NCBI GenBank assembly: GCA_947646015.1
Contig: CANSEY010000004.1
Span: 62,001 to 126,000, forward strand
DNA: 64,000 bases
Direction: 5' to 3'
From: an uncultured Bacteroides sp.
Lineage (GTDB): Bacteria > Bacteroidota > Bacteroidia > Bacteroidales > Bacteroidaceae
Below are positions 35,665 to 46,500 of this stretch, piece after piece (positions within the stretch are counted from its first letter, which is position 1; each line of letters starts with the position of its first letter). The position numbers and the translations under genes are program-made. The notes beneath the pieces are model-generated. The model was not told the origin of the DNA. It saw only the letters and a program-made list of their open reading frames with translations, and ran no database searches.

Positions 35665-37002
35665 TTACAGTTTAGCCTGAATAGCCTTTGATTCTTCTTC
35701 ATATCCCGGTTTGTTCAACAAAGCAAACATATTTTTCTTGTATGCTTCCACGCCCGGTTGGTTGAAAGGATTCACACCCAGCAGATAGCCGCTGATGCCG
35801 CAAGCCTTTTCGAAGAAGTACAGCAGACCGCCGATGTTGTATTCGCTCAGTTCCGGAAGAACGATGCGCATGTTGGGTACACCGCCGTCTACGTGAGCCA
35901 GCTGAGTTCCCAGTTCGGCCATTTTGTTCACTTCGTCCACCCGTTTGCCGGCAAGGAAGTTCAGACCGTCCAGATTAGCTTCATCGAAAGGAACTTCCAG
36001 TTTATGGTCTACTTTATCCAGCGAGATCACAGTTTCGAAGATCGAACGTTCGCCTTCCTGAATCCATTGTCCCATAGAGTGCAGGTCGGTAGAGAAGTCA
36101 ACAGATGCGGGGAAAATACCCTTGTTGTCTTTACCTTCGGATTCTCCGTAAAGCTGTTTCCACCATTCACTTACGTAGTGCAGTTTCGGGCAGAAGTTGA
36201 CAAGGATTTCAATCTTCTTGCCTTGTCTGTACAGTTCGTTGCGGGTAGCAGCGTAGATAGCCGCAGGGTTTTCTGCAAACGGCACGTCAGAACCGCATGC
36301 CTTTTCCATATCGGCAGCACCGGCAACCAGTTTGTCGATGTCGAATCCGGCAACTGCGATCGGCAGCAAACCAACCGGAGTGAGCACAGAGAAACGTCCG
36401 CCTACGTTGTCCGGAATGATAAATGTCTTGTATCCTTCTTTGTCGGCAGTCACACGTGCAGCACCTTTCTTGGCGTCTGTTACGGCAACGATGACTTTCT
36501 TGGCAGTTTCTTTGCCGCGTTGGTCTTCACATTGCTTTTTCAGCAGACGGAAAGCAAGAGCGGTTTCGGTAGTCGTTCCCGATTTGGAGATATTGATAAC
36601 ACCGAATTTCTTGTCTTTCAGATATTCGGTCAGTTCATACAGATAGTCTTCGCTGATGTTATGTCCGGCATAGATCATGACAGGAGCAGTTTTCTTGTCC
36701 TGCAACCATGTGAAACTGTTAGACAGCGCTTCGATTACGGCACGTGCGCCCAGATAGCTGCCACCGATACCTGCTACGATCACTACTTCGCAGTTGTCTC
36801 TTAATACTTTTGCAGTAGCGTTCAGGTCAGCCAGATGCTCTTTGCTGATGGACGAAGGCAGATGTAACCATCCCAGGAAGTCGTTACCTTCTCCTGTTCC
36901 TTTTTCCAGCATTTCCTGTGCAGCTTTTACCTCGGCTTCATAAGCAGAAACCTTTTCTTTGGAGATGAATCCAAATGTTTTTTCAATGTTCAAGCTAATC
37001 AT
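35665..37002 (-). CDS. pgi: Glucose-6-phosphate isomerase
   Basis: 445 residues from ATG 37002 (MISLNIEK), preferred over the TTG three codons upstream. Phosphoglucose isomerase blocks: [26 protein letters not shown] (phosphate binding), [14 protein letters not shown] (PGI signature), the ESEGK region and the C-terminal [13 protein letters not shown]. It interconverts glucose-6-phosphate and fructose-6-phosphate in glycolysis and capsule precursor supply; cytoplasmic. It stands alone, downstream of gpsA in the same direction but separated by an inverted repeat array that may end the gpsA transcript. Confidence 0.97.
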   Translation of the reverse strand: MISLNIEKTFGFISKEKVSAYEAEVKAAQEMLEKGTGEGNDFLGWLHLPSSISKEHLADLNATAKVLRDNCEVVIVAGIGGSYLGARAVIEALSNSFTWLQDKKTAPVMIYAGHNISEDYLYELTEYLKDKKFGVINISKSGTTTETALAFRLLKKQCEDQRGKETAKKVIVAVTDAKKGAARVTADKEGYKTFIIPDNVGGRFSVLTPVGLLPIAVAGFDIDKLVAGAADMEKACGSDVPFAENPAAIYAATRNELYRQGKKIEILVNFCPKLHYVSEWWKQLYGESEGKDNKGIFPASVDFSTDLHSMGQWIQEGERSIFETVISLDKVDHKLEVPFDEANLDGLNFLAGKRVDEVNKMAELGTQLAHVDGGVPNMRIVLPELSEYNIGGLLYFFEKACGISGYLLGVNPFNQPGVEAYKKNMFALLNKPGYEEESKAIQAKL

Positions 37003-37013
37003 ATCTATCAATT

Positions 37014-37139
37014 TTAAGTAATATGTAATAGGTAATAAGTAATAGGTATTAAGTAATAAGTATTAAGTATTATGCATGAGACGCAAAGCTTAGGTGGCTA
37101 CGGTTAATACCTAATACTTATTACTTATTACCTATTTTT
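37014..37139. repeat. Inverted arrays of a 7-bp repeat between pgi and gpsA
   Basis: About eight 7-base units of the TAATAGG / TAATAAG / TATTAAG type run from roughly 37014 to 37078. After a 25-base unique loop, complementary 7-base units (TAATACC, TAATACT, TATTACT, TATTACC) follow at 37105-37139. The two arrays can pair into a long hairpin. Placement between two co-directional genes suggests termination or mRNA processing. Confidence 0.85.
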
Positions 37140-37140
37140 C

Positions 37141-38136
37141 TCATCTAAAAGAATCAGTCAGCAATTTGATCTCTATCATGGGTGAGATGCGTTCATACAA
37201 GATATTGTATACGGCATCCAGTATCGGCATGTTGACGTGGTGATGCTTGTTGATCTCTTTGATGCACTTCGTGCCGTAGTATCCTTCCGCGATCATTTCC
37301 ATTTCAATCTGCGCACTTTTAACGGAATATCCCTTGCCTATCATCGAACCGAATGTGCGGTTACGGCTGAAGTTGGAGTATCCTGTCACCAATAAGTCTC
37401 CTAAATAAACAGAATCATCTACATTTCTGTTCAGGGGATGTACTGTATTCAGGAAGCGGTTCATTTCCTGAATCGCATTGGATATCAGTACTGCTTGGAA
37501 GTTATCGCCGTATTTCAGTCCGCTGCAGATGCCGGCGGCAATGGCGTATACATTTTTAAGCACCGAACTGTATTCGATGCCGGCTACGTCGTCGCTGACG
37601 GAAGTCTTGATGAAGCTGCTTCCCAGACGGCGGGCGAAGATGCGCGCTTTGTCCTTGTCCGGGCAGGCGATGGTCAGATAAGAGAGGCGTTCCAGCGCTA
37701 CTTCTTCTGCGTGGCAGGGACCTGCCAGTACTGCGATGTTTTCGGGTGGTACGCCATATTCTTTTGTGAAATATTCCGATACAATCACGTTGTCATCGGG
37801 TACGATTCCTTTGATAGCAGTGATAATAAACTTATCCTTAATCTTTGTTTTCAGCTTTTTCAGATGAGCTTTCAGATAAGGAGAGGGGGTGACGAAAATC
37901 AGTGTATCCGATTCCTTCACGACATCGTTGATGTTAGAACTGAAAGTGATACGCTTCGTGTCGAATTTCACCCCTGTCAGATAGGCGGGATTATGTCCAA
38001 GTCTCTTAAAATCAGCGATGCGGTCATCTCGTCGCATGTACCAATTAATAGAGTCTTCCTGAGCCAGACACATCTTTGCGATGGCTGTAGCCCAACTTCC
38101 TCCGCCCATTATCGCTATCTTACCGGGTAGTTTCAT
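37141..38136 (-). CDS. gpsA: NAD(P)-dependent glycerol-3-phosphate dehydrogenase
   Basis: 331 residues from ATG 38136 (MKLPGKIAIMG); the longer frame upstream runs into a repeat array. The N-terminal Rossmann motif GGGSWATAIAK, the FVTPS segment, KGIVPDD, the GPCHAEEV signature, and the catalytic Lys in SVLKNVYAIAAGI followed by NFQAVLISNAIQEM are as expected for GpsA. It makes sn-glycerol-3-phosphate from dihydroxyacetone phosphate for phospholipid synthesis. It lies downstream of lysS in the same direction, with a heptamer array on each side. Confidence 0.96.
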   Translation of the reverse strand: MKLPGKIAIMGGGSWATAIAKMCLAQEDSINWYMRRDDRIADFKRLGHNPAYLTGVKFDTKRITFSSNINDVVKESDTLIFVTPSPYLKAHLKKLKTKIKDKFIITAIKGIVPDDNVIVSEYFTKEYGVPPENIAVLAGPCHAEEVALERLSYLTIACPDKDKARIFARRLGSSFIKTSVSDDVAGIEYSSVLKNVYAIAAGICSGLKYGDNFQAVLISNAIQEMNRFLNTVHPLNRNVDDSVYLGDLLVTGYSNFSRNRTFGSMIGKGYSVKSAQIEMEMIAEGYYGTKCIKEINKHHHVNMPILDAVYNILYERISPMIEIKLLTDSFR

Positions 38137-38140
38137 ATTT

Positions 38141-38223
38141 AGTTGAAAGTTGAAAGTTGAAAGTTGAGAGTTGGTCATTAAAAAGGTTGTTCAAGTAACA
38201 ACTTTCAATTCTCAACTCTCAAC
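38141..38223. repeat. Inverted arrays of a 7-bp repeat between gpsA and lysS
   Basis: GTTGAAA repeated three times then GTTGAGA and GTTGG (about 38143-38176), a loop, then complementary units CAACTTT, CAATTCT, CAACTCT, CAACTCT, CAACT (about 38194-38230). The array is built like that on the other side of gpsA but with a different repeat word. It can form a long hairpin. Confidence 0.85.
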
Positions 38224-38230
38224 TCTCAAC

Positions 38231-39961
38231 TTATTTAAGTTTATTTATCCACTCGGTCACGTCGTTCACGCTTGGATTGGTCAGTTCTAATTTGTATTTC
38301 TTATTGATTCCGCAGATGTCCTGGTGCAACTTTTGCGGATTAACATCCTGCATATCAGCTACTGTGTTGTAGCCGGCTTTCTGGATGACCGGCACCCAGT
38401 CTTCTGCAATACCCAGTTCCATGTATTTGGCGGCAGGGTCTTTCTTGATTACTTTCTCCGGACGCATTTGCGGGAAGAACAGTACTTCCTGAATGGTGGT
38501 CTGTCCTGTCATCAGCATCACCAGACGGTCGATACCGATACCGATGCCGGATGTAGGAGGCATACCATATTGCAAAGCACGCAGGAAATCCTGGTCGATA
38601 ATCATTGCTTCGTCGTCACCCTTGTCGGCAAGACGCATCTGTTCTTTGAAGCGTTCTTCCTGATCCAGCGGATCGTTCAGTTCCGAGTAGGCATTGGCCA
38701 GTTCCTTGCCGTTTACCATCAGTTCGAAACGTTCGGTCAGTCCAGGTTTGGAACGGTGCATCTTTGTCAGAGGCGACATTTCCACCGGATAATCGGTGAT
38801 GAAAGTCGGCTGGATGTAGCTGCCTTCACAGAATTCACCGAAGATTTCATCAATCAGTTTGCCTTTGCCCATGGTGTCGTCGATTTCTTCCATCTTCAGT
38901 TCTTTGCAGATCTGACGGATTTCTTCTTCGCTCTTGCCGTTGAGGTCATATCCTGTCTTTTCTTTGATGGCGTCGAGGATAGGCAGACGGCGGTAAGGAG
39001 CTTTAAAGCTGATTGTCTTTCCGTCTACAACGGTTTCGGTGCTTCCGTTTACGGCGATACAGATGCGTTCCAGCAACTTTTCGGTGAAGCTCATCATCCA
39101 GTTGTAATCCTTGTACTGTACATAAAGTTCCATACAAGTGAATTCGGGGTTGTGGGTTCTGTCCATTCCCTCGTTACGGAAGTTCTTTCCTATTTCGTAT
39201 ACACCTTCAAAACCACCTACGATGAGTCGTTTCAGATAAAGTTCCGTTGCGATGCGCAGGTAGAGGTCTATATCCAGTGAGTTGTGGTGAGTGATGAACG
39301 GACGTGCGCTTGCTCCGCCTGCGATGGATTGCAGGATCGGTGTTTCTACTTCCGTATATCCGGCTTCGTCGAGGGCGTTGCGCAGTGTTCTCACTACGGT
39401 GGCACGCTTTTCGAATGTCTCTTTGATGCCTTCGTTTACTACCAGGTCCACATAACGTTGGCGATAACGGAGTTCGGGATCTTCAAAAGAGTCGTAAGCT
39501 ACGCCGTCTTTATATTTTACGATAGGCAGCGGTTTGATAGACTTGGCAAGTACGGTCAGTTTCTTGGCATGGATACTGATTTCGCCCATTTGTGTACGGA
39601 ACACGAAACCTTCGATACCTACGAAGTCACCTAAGTCGAGCAGGCGTTTGAATACAGAGTTATATAATTCCTTGTCTTCTCCCGGACAGATGTCATCACG
39701 TGTGATGTATACCTGTATACGACCTTTAGAGTCCTGCAGTTCAATGAACGAAGCCTTGCCCATCACGCGGCGGCTCATAATACGGCCCGCTACAGAAACT
39801 TGACGCGGTTCGTCTTCATCTTTGAATTCTGCTTTTATATCAGTAGAGAAAGCATTGGTTACATACTCTGCAGCGGGGTACGGATCGATACCCATTGCAC
39901 GAAGCTCATTCAGACTATTGCGCCGAATAATTTCCTGTTCACTTAGTTCTAATATATTCAT
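38231..39961 (-). CDS. lysS: Lysyl-tRNA synthetase, class II
   Basis: 576 residues, slightly longer than E. coli LysS because of a C-terminal extension. The N-terminal OB-fold ([23 protein letters not shown]) is followed by the class II core: motif 1 near [13 protein letters not shown], motif 2 [20 protein letters not shown], motif 3 [12 protein letters not shown]. The last about 70 residues ([21 protein letters not shown]) form a helix-hairpin-helix-like tail common in Bacteroidetes LysS. It charges tRNA-Lys. Transcription likely starts at the -7 box 39991-39998; the MATE gene diverges from the same 105-base spacer. Confidence 0.97.
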   Translation of the reverse strand: MNILELSEQEIIRRNSLNELRAMGIDPYPAAEYVTNAFSTDIKAEFKDEDEPRQVSVAGRIMSRRVMGKASFIELQDSKGRIQVYITRDDICPGEDKELYNSVFKRLLDLGDFVGIEGFVFRTQMGEISIHAKKLTVLAKSIKPLPIVKYKDGVAYDSFEDPELRYRQRYVDLVVNEGIKETFEKRATVVRTLRNALDEAGYTEVETPILQSIAGGASARPFITHHNSLDIDLYLRIATELYLKRLIVGGFEGVYEIGKNFRNEGMDRTHNPEFTCMELYVQYKDYNWMMSFTEKLLERICIAVNGSTETVVDGKTISFKAPYRRLPILDAIKEKTGYDLNGKSEEEIRQICKELKMEEIDDTMGKGKLIDEIFGEFCEGSYIQPTFITDYPVEMSPLTKMHRSKPGLTERFELMVNGKELANAYSELNDPLDQEERFKEQMRLADKGDDEAMIIDQDFLRALQYGMPPTSGIGIGIDRLVMLMTGQTTIQEVLFFPQMRPEKVIKKDPAAKYMELGIAEDWVPVIQKAGYNTVADMQDVNPQKLHQDICGINKKYKLELTNPSVNDVTEWINKLK

Positions 39962-39990
39962 TTCGTTATGTATTAACTCAATTTTGGAGG

Positions 39991-39998
39991 CAAAAATA
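39991..39998 (-). promoter_or_regulatory. -7 box for lysS
   Basis: Minus-strand TATTTTTG fits TAnnTTTG, 30 bases before the lysS ATG. The -33 element is weak. Confidence 0.5.
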
Positions 39999-40039
39999 CG
40001 AAACTTTTCTCATATATCCTGTAATCCGTCTCTTTTTTG

Positions 40040-40047
40040 TATCTTTG
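40040..40047 (+). promoter_or_regulatory. -7 box for the MATE gene
   Basis: TATCTTTG fits TAnnTTTG, 20 bases before ATG 40067, giving a very short leader. It diverges from the lysS promoter. Confidence 0.5.
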
Positions 40048-40066
40048 CGCCCTCAAAACAATAGGT

Positions 40067-41419
40067 ATGACAGGACAAAAGACACCCACTGCGCTGGGTA
40101 CGGAAAAGATCGGGAAGCTTTTAATGCAGTACGCCATTCCGGCAATTATCGCCATGACGGCATCTTCTCTTTATAATATGGTAGATAGTATTTTCATCGG
40201 TCACGGGGTGGGGGCAATGGCTATTTCGGGGCTGGCACTTACGTTTCCGCTGATGAACCTTGCAGCGGCTTTCGGTTCGCTGGTAGGTGTGGGAGCGGCT
40301 ACACTGGTATCGGTGAAGCTGGGACAGAAAGATTATGATACGGCACAACGGGTACTTGGCAATGTGCTGGTATTAAATATTATCATCGGACTGGCTTTTA
40401 CGGTTCTTACCCTGATCTTCCTCGATCCGATTCTTTACTTCTTCGGGGGAAGTGAGGCGACTGTCGGCTATGCCCGCGACTATATGGTGGTTATCCTCTG
40501 GGGAAATGTCATCACCCATCTTTACCTGGGCCTGAATGCGGTACTTCGTTCCGCAGGGCATCCACAGAAGGCGATGTATGCTACGATTGCTACCGTGGTC
40601 ATTAATACGATACTCGATCCTATTTTTATTTACGGTTTTGGCTGGGGAATACAGGGTGCGGCTATCGCTACAATTACCGCACAGGTCATCGCACTTCTCT
40701 GGCAGTTCAAGCTGTTTAGTAATAAGGACGAACTCCTGCATTTTCATAAAGGCATTTTCCGTCTGAAGAAGAAGATTGTTTTTGATTCTCTGGCCATTGG
40801 TATGGCTCCCTTCCTGATGAATCTTGCCGCCTGCTTTATCGTCATCCTTATTAATAAGGGGCTGAAACAGCACGGAGGGGATCTGGCTATCGGAGCTTTC
40901 GGCATTGTCAACCGCCTGGTATTCCTTTTCGTTATGATTGTGATGGGTTTGAATCAAGGAATGCAGCCCATTGCCGGCTATAACTTCGGCGCCAAACAGT
41001 ATCCGCGCGTGACGCAAGTGCTGAAAATAACGATTTATGCCGCGACCATTGTTACAACCATCGGTTTTCTGATGGGAATGTTTATTCCGCAACTGGCTGT
41101 TTCTATCTTTACGACGCACGAAGAATTGGTGAATATCTCGGCAAAGGGCTTACGGATTGTTGTGATGTTTTTCCCGATTGTCGGTTTTCAGATGGTGACT
41201 TCCAACTTCTTCCAGAGTATCGGCATGGCGAGCAAGGCTATCTTTCTCTCTATTTCCCGTCAGGTGCTTGTACTGATTCCTTGCCTGTTGATTCTTCCCC
41301 GGTTTTACGGGCAGCTCGGCGTGTGGATCAGTATGCCTATCTCTGATTTGATAGCCAGTCTGATTGCAGGAGGGATGCTTTGGTGGCAGTTCCGTCAGTT
41401 CAGAAAGGCAACTGCCTGA
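40067..41419 (+). CDS. MATE-family multidrug/Na+ antiporter
   Basis: 450 residues from ATG 40067 (MTGQKTP). Twelve hydrophobic segments in two similar six-helix halves: the first begins LLMQYAIPAIIAMTASSLYNMVDSIFIG and the second LAIGMAPFLMNLAACF. NMVDSIFIG and GLNQGMQPIAGYNFGA are typical of MATE efflux proteins (NorM/DinF branch). It would export cationic drugs or toxins in exchange for Na+ or H+ at the inner membrane. The stop codon overlaps the end of the convergent AraC gene by 20 bases, so the two 3' ends interlock. Confidence 0.93.
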   Translation: MTGQKTPTALGTEKIGKLLMQYAIPAIIAMTASSLYNMVDSIFIGHGVGAMAISGLALTFPLMNLAAAFGSLVGVGAATLVSVKLGQKDYDTAQRVLGNVLVLNIIIGLAFTVLTLIFLDPILYFFGGSEATVGYARDYMVVILWGNVITHLYLGLNAVLRSAGHPQKAMYATIATVVINTILDPIFIYGFGWGIQGAAIATITAQVIALLWQFKLFSNKDELLHFHKGIFRLKKKIVFDSLAIGMAPFLMNLAACFIVILINKGLKQHGGDLAIGAFGIVNRLVFLFVMIVMGLNQGMQPIAGYNFGAKQYPRVTQVLKITIYAATIVTTIGFLMGMFIPQLAVSIFTTHEELVNISAKGLRIVVMFFPIVGFQMVTSNFFQSIGMASKAIFLSISRQVLVLIPCLLILPRFYGQLGVWISMPISDLIASLIAGGMLWWQFRQFRKATA

Positions 41420-42266
41420 TCTGTTTATTCCGATACTCTTTCGGAGAGACACCTACGTATTGCTTGAAATACTTACCGAAGAAAGACTGAGTCGGGAAAT
41501 TCAGCTTTGTTGCAATTTCCTTGATGGTGAGATCGGAGTTTTCGAGCAGTTGTTTGGCTTCGGTAATTACCATTTGTACAATCCATTGCAGGGCGGTACC
41601 ACCGGATTTTTCTTTAATGACAGCAGAAAAGTACCGGGAAGAAAGGTACTGTTTACTGGCATAGAAGGTAACGTCCCGTTCCTGCTGATAATAGCGGAAG
41701 AGGGTAATGACGAAGTTCTGAAAGATTTTATCCTTTTTGTCTTGCGATAAAGGTTTGAGAGGCTGGTTGGTAAAATAAACGTTCAGCAATTCATAGCATA
41801 AGGTTTGCCCCCATGATTTGATGAGCTCGGATATCAGGTGCTGTCTTTGCAGCGGGATGTCATGTGCTTTTATATCCATTCGCTGTTGTAGGGCTTTGAT
41901 TAATTGTTCCAGATAGTTGTATTGATATTCTGTAATTGAGAAACAGGGATTTTCCCGTAGATAGAGCAGGTTTTCTGAATTGACTATCTTATTAACGATC
42001 GGAATAATATAATTCAAATCCACCTCCAGCATAATCCCTTTTATATCCTTGCTGATACGCTGGATGCGCAAGAGACTGCCTGTCATATAAATGCAGACAC
42101 TTCCTTTACTTATTAAATACGACTTGTCATTCAGGGCAACTTCCACTTCTCCTTTCTGGCAAAAAAAGAAACCACACTTGTCTATAGTAGATATCATACA
42201 GCCTTCTTTTTCCGTAGCATTCTCCGGAGATATTATAACATAACTAAAAGGTATCTGTTGTTCCAT
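41400..42266 (-). CDS. AraC-family transcriptional regulator
   Basis: 288 residues from ATG 42266 (MEQQIPF). The N-terminal half is a cupin-like sensing domain (FFFCQKGEVEVALNDKSYLISKGSVCIYM). The C-terminal AraC DNA-binding domain has two helix-turn-helix motifs (LTIKEIATKLNFPTQSFFGKYFKQYVGVSPKEYR). It is transcribed away from the RND efflux operon with a shared 181-base region, so it is a good candidate for controlling that operon and itself; this is inferred from position. Confidence 0.9.
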   Translation of the reverse strand: MEQQIPFSYVIISPENATEKEGCMISTIDKCGFFFCQKGEVEVALNDKSYLISKGSVCIYMTGSLLRIQRISKDIKGIMLEVDLNYIIPIVNKIVNSENLLYLRENPCFSITEYQYNYLEQLIKALQQRMDIKAHDIPLQRQHLISELIKSWGQTLCYELLNVYFTNQPLKPLSQDKKDKIFQNFVITLFRYYQQERDVTFYASKQYLSSRYFSAVIKEKSGGTALQWIVQMVITEAKQLLENSDLTIKEIATKLNFPTQSFFGKYFKQYVGVSPKEYRNKQIRQLPF

Positions 42267-42414
42267 TTCCTCTTTTCTTTTGGGGTGGTTTCTGTTGCAA
42301 AGAAACGTATAAATAAATACAAATAGCAAAGTATTTGAGGATTTTAAGTTGAAAAAACTGCAAATTGGACAATTTATAGCTTAAATCAACCTTTTTACTT
42401 TTATCTGCTTGGGA

Positions 42415-42422
42415 TACTTTTG
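42415..42422 (+). promoter_or_regulatory. -7 box for the RND efflux operon
   Basis: TACTTTTG fits TAnnTTTG and lies 25 bases before ATG 42448. A T-rich stretch (CTTTTTACTT) sits at the -33 position. Confidence 0.55.
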
Positions 42423-42447
42423 CATGAACTAAATAACAAATGAAAAT

Positions 42448-43518
42448 ATGAAACGATTCAACTTTTTATTAACAGGAATTTTAGTCGTTTTGTTGGCGTC
42501 TTGCAGCCAACGTACACAGATTACAGATAGCAAACCTACAGTGAAGATTGATACTGTACTTTCTGCCGGTGGACAGACGGCTTTGCAATTTCCCGGACGG
42601 GTGAAGGCGGCGCAGGATATAAGTTTATCATTCCGTGTAAGCGGAACTATATTGCGTATGTACGTCAACGACGGAACGTATGTGCGCAAAGGACAGCTGC
42701 TTGCCGAACTGGACCCTGCTGATTATCAGATTCAGCTGGATGCTGCGGAAGCGGAGTATCAAAGTGTGAAGGCGGAGGCGGAGCGTGTGATGGCACTTTA
42801 TAAGGAGAATGTAACGACTCCCGACGCCAATGATAAAGCGATGTACGGGTTGAAACAGATAACCGCCAAGTACAATCATGCGAAAGATCAGCTGGAATAT
42901 ACCCGTTTGTATGCTCCTTTCAGCGGATATGTACAGAAACGTCTTTTTGATTCCCATGAGACTATTGCGGCCGGTATGCCCGTTGTCTCCATTATCAGCG
43001 AGGGGACACCGGAGGTGGAAATTAATCTTCCGGCAGTAGAATATATCCGTCGCCAACAGTTCACCGGTTACACTTGTACGTTCGACATTTATCCTGGTCA
43101 GGAGTATGCGCTCGATCTGATAAATGTCACCCCTAAAGCGAATGCCAATCAACTGTATACGATGCGTTTGCAGTTGAAGAAAGGTGAAGCGCAGGCGCTT
43201 CCTTCCCCCGGAATGAATACAATGGTCACTATAGAATGTACCGAAGGGGAAGTGCGTCATCTGTCCGTTCCTACGGGTGCGGTTCTTCGTGATAAGGGGA
43301 TGGCGAGTGTTTTCCTTTATGATGCTTCCAGCCGGACCATCCGTCGTTGTGATGTGACAGTCACCCGTCTGCTGGGCAGAGGCAGGTGCCTGGTGACTGC
43401 GGAGGGCTTGAAGCCCGGTGACTTGATTGTTGCTTCGGGAGTACATCATGTGAAAGACGGGGAGCAGGTAGAACCCCTTTTGCCAGCTTCTAAAACCAAT
43501 GTGGGAGGATTGCTATGA
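42448..43518 (+). CDS. RND efflux periplasmic adaptor (membrane fusion protein), lipoprotein
   Basis: 356 residues with lipobox VLLASC (Cys19). HlyD/AcrA-type layout: a beta-barrel/lipoyl half (QFPGRVKAAQDISLSFRVSG, VNDGTYVRKGQLLAELDPADY), a short helical hairpin (AAEAEYQSVKAEAERV), the second lipoyl half (LYAPFSGYVQKRLF) and a C-terminal membrane-proximal domain. It links the inner-membrane pump to the outer-membrane channel. Its last codons overlap the pump gene by 4 bases, so the two are translationally coupled. Confidence 0.94.
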   Translation: MKRFNFLLTGILVVLLASCSQRTQITDSKPTVKIDTVLSAGGQTALQFPGRVKAAQDISLSFRVSGTILRMYVNDGTYVRKGQLLAELDPADYQIQLDAAEAEYQSVKAEAERVMALYKENVTTPDANDKAMYGLKQITAKYNHAKDQLEYTRLYAPFSGYVQKRLFDSHETIAAGMPVVSIISEGTPEVEINLPAVEYIRRQQFTGYTCTFDIYPGQEYALDLINVTPKANANQLYTMRLQLKKGEAQALPSPGMNTMVTIECTEGEVRHLSVPTGAVLRDKGMASVFLYDASSRTIRRCDVTVTRLLGRGRCLVTAEGLKPGDLIVASGVHHVKDGEQVEPLLPASKTNVGGLL

Positions 43519-46500
43519 TCGATATAAGTAAATGGGCATTTGAAAATAAGAAGTTAATTTACTTCTTGATTGCGGTGCTGATAGTCGGAGGAGCTTATTC
43601 CAGCTATGAAATGAGTAAGTTGGAAGACCCGGAAGTAACGGTGAAAGTCGCCATGGTAGTGACTACCTATCCCGGAGCGTCCGCACATCAGGTGGAACTG
43701 GAAGTGACGGATGTACTTGAAAAGAATATCCGTACAATGGGGAATATAGATAATGTAGAAAGTTATTCTTACAATGATCTCTCCCTGATTCAGGTGGAAC
43801 TGAAAACGACCGTCAAGGAGGCAGATGTGGAACAATGCTGGGATTTGTTGCGGCGTAAGGTAGCGAATGCACAGGCGGAACTTCCCGAAGGCGCTGCTAC
43901 TCCCCTTGTGAAAGATGATTTCGGAAATGTGTACGGTATGTTTTATGCGCTGACAGGAGACGGATTGCAGGACAGGGAACTGTCTGATTATGCCGAACTG
44001 ATAAAGCGGGAAGTCAGCGAACTGGACGGAGTGGAACGGGTTGACTTGTATGGAAAGCGTGAGGAATGCATCAACATCTCTTTACTGCAGGACCGGATGG
44101 CGAATCTGGGCGTGAAACCTGCCGAAGTTCTCGCTACCTTGAACGGACAGAATAAAACCACTTATACCGGATACTACGATAATGGCGATAATCGTATTCG
44201 GGTAACGGTGAGTGACAAGTTCAAGACGGTAGAAGATATCGGACGTATGCTGATTCAGGGGCACGATGATGACCAGTTACGTTTGAGTGACATCGCCCGA
44301 ATTGAGAAAGATTATGAGAATCCTACCCGCAATGAACTCTTTTATGACCGGCAGCGTGCCATGGGAATACTGATTGCGGCTTCTTCCGGTTCGGATATCA
44401 TCAAGATTGGCAAACGGGTAGAACAGAAACTGGACGAATTGAAAGCGGAGCGGCTTCCGACAGGAGTGGAGTGTCATAAAGTATTCTACCAGCCGGAACG
44501 TGTATCCGGTTCGTTGGGAACATTCATTCTTAATCTGATCGAATCGGTCATTATCGTAGTTGTCATTCTGATGATAACGATGGGATTCAAGAGTGGAGTT
44601 ATTATCGGAATCAGTCTGGTGGTAACGGTGTTCGGCTCCTTTCTGTTCCTGTATTTTGTGGATGGCACGATGCAACGGGTTTCGCTGGCGTCATTTGTGC
44701 TTGCTATGGGGATGCTGGTTGATAATGCGATTGTTATTATTGACGGTATACTGGTCGATCTGAAAGCCGGCAAGAGCCGTATGGAGGCAATGACCGCTAT
44801 CGGGCGGCAGACTGCGATGCCTTTGCTCGGAGCCACTTTGATTGCTATCATTGCTTTCCTGCCTATCTTCATGTCTCCCGATACTGCAGGGGTGTATACG
44901 CGCGACTTATTTATCGTGCTGGCGGTTTCGTTACTGCTTAGCTGGGTACTGGCTCTGGTGCACGTACCGTTGATGGCCAACCGAATTTTGCATCCCGAAG
45001 TTTCGAAAGAAGCGTCAACTACCGGAAAACGGGTGTATGAAGGAAAGATTTATGCCGTCCTACGTTCCTTGCTGCGGTTTAGTCTGGCTCATCGCTGGAG
45101 TTTTGTCTTTGCGATGGTAGCGTTGGTTGCTCTTTCAGCTTTCAGCTATCGGTTCATGAAACAGGGTTTCTTTCCGGATATGGTGTACGATCAGCTTTAT
45201 ATGGAATATAAATTGCCGGAAGGAACAAATTATACCCGTGTCACACGTGACTTGGAAGAGATTGAAGCCTATCTGAAAACTCGTCCGGAAGTGACCCATG
45301 TCACAGCTTCCGTCGGTGGTACCCCCGGTCGTTATAATTTGGTGCGTAACATAGCCAATCCTTCTTTGGCATACGGTGAATTGATTATAGACTTTACTTC
45401 TCCCGATGCATTGGTGGATAATATGCCCGAGATTCAGCAATATCTTTCGTCTCGTTACCCCGATGCCTACGTGAAACTGAACCGCTATAACCTGATGTTC
45501 AAGAAATATCCGATCGAGGCACAGTTTACGGGGCCGGACCCGGTTGTTTTGCATCAATTGGCAGACAGTGCCCGCAGCATTATGGAAAGCTGTCCGGATG
45601 TATATCTGATAACTACGGACTGGGAGCCGCAGATTCCCGTGCTGACCATTGAATATGACCAGCCGACTGCCCGCGCTATCGGACTGAGCCGTAATGATGT
45701 AAGCCTCTCGTTGCTTTCGGCCACCAGTGGCATTCCCATCGGTTCTTTCCACGAAGGAATCCATCGGGACAATATCTATCTGCGCTGCCTTGACGAACAG
45801 GGAAGACCGATTGAGGATTTGGATAACACACAAATATTTTCTTCTCTTCCTTCTTTGAATGGCTTGTTGACGCAGGAGATGATGATGAAACTGAAAACGG
45901 GAACGCTTTCGAAAGACGAACTGGTAGAAACCTTGATGGGAACTACTCCGTTGAAACAGATCAGCAAGCGGATCGATGTACAGTGGGAAGATCCCGTCGT
46001 CCCCCGCTATAACGGGCAGCGTAGCCAGCGTGTACAGTGTTCGCCTGTTCCGGGAATAGAAACAGAGAAGGCACGCCAGTCCATTGCCGCACAGATAGAG
46101 CAGATCCCATTGCCCGACGGTTATAAACTGCAATGGCAGGGTGAAAGGAATGCCAGTACGAAATCTATGCAGTATTTGTTCAAGAACTTCCCGTTTGCCA
46201 TTATTCTGATGATCTCGATACTGATTATGCTGTTTAAAGACTATCGTAAGCCGATTATCATTTTCTGCTGCATACCGTTGGTTTTTGTCGGTGTAGTCGC
46301 CGTGATGTTGCTGACCGGGAAGACATTCAATTTTGTGGCGATTGTCGGCACATTGGGATTGATCGGTATGATTATAAAGAACGGAATTGTGCTGATGGAT
46401 GAAATTACGTTGCAGATCAGCCAGGGAGTAGAACCGGTCACTGCGTTGATCGATAGCTCCCAGAGTCGTCTCCGTCCGGTGATGATGGCTTCGCTGACCA

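Noticed and set aside
38324..39280. Long plus-strand open frame opposite lysS (and similar ones opposite pgi and the RND pump)
   Set aside because: They are antisense to strongly supported genes, lack start signals and show no protein-like motifs.
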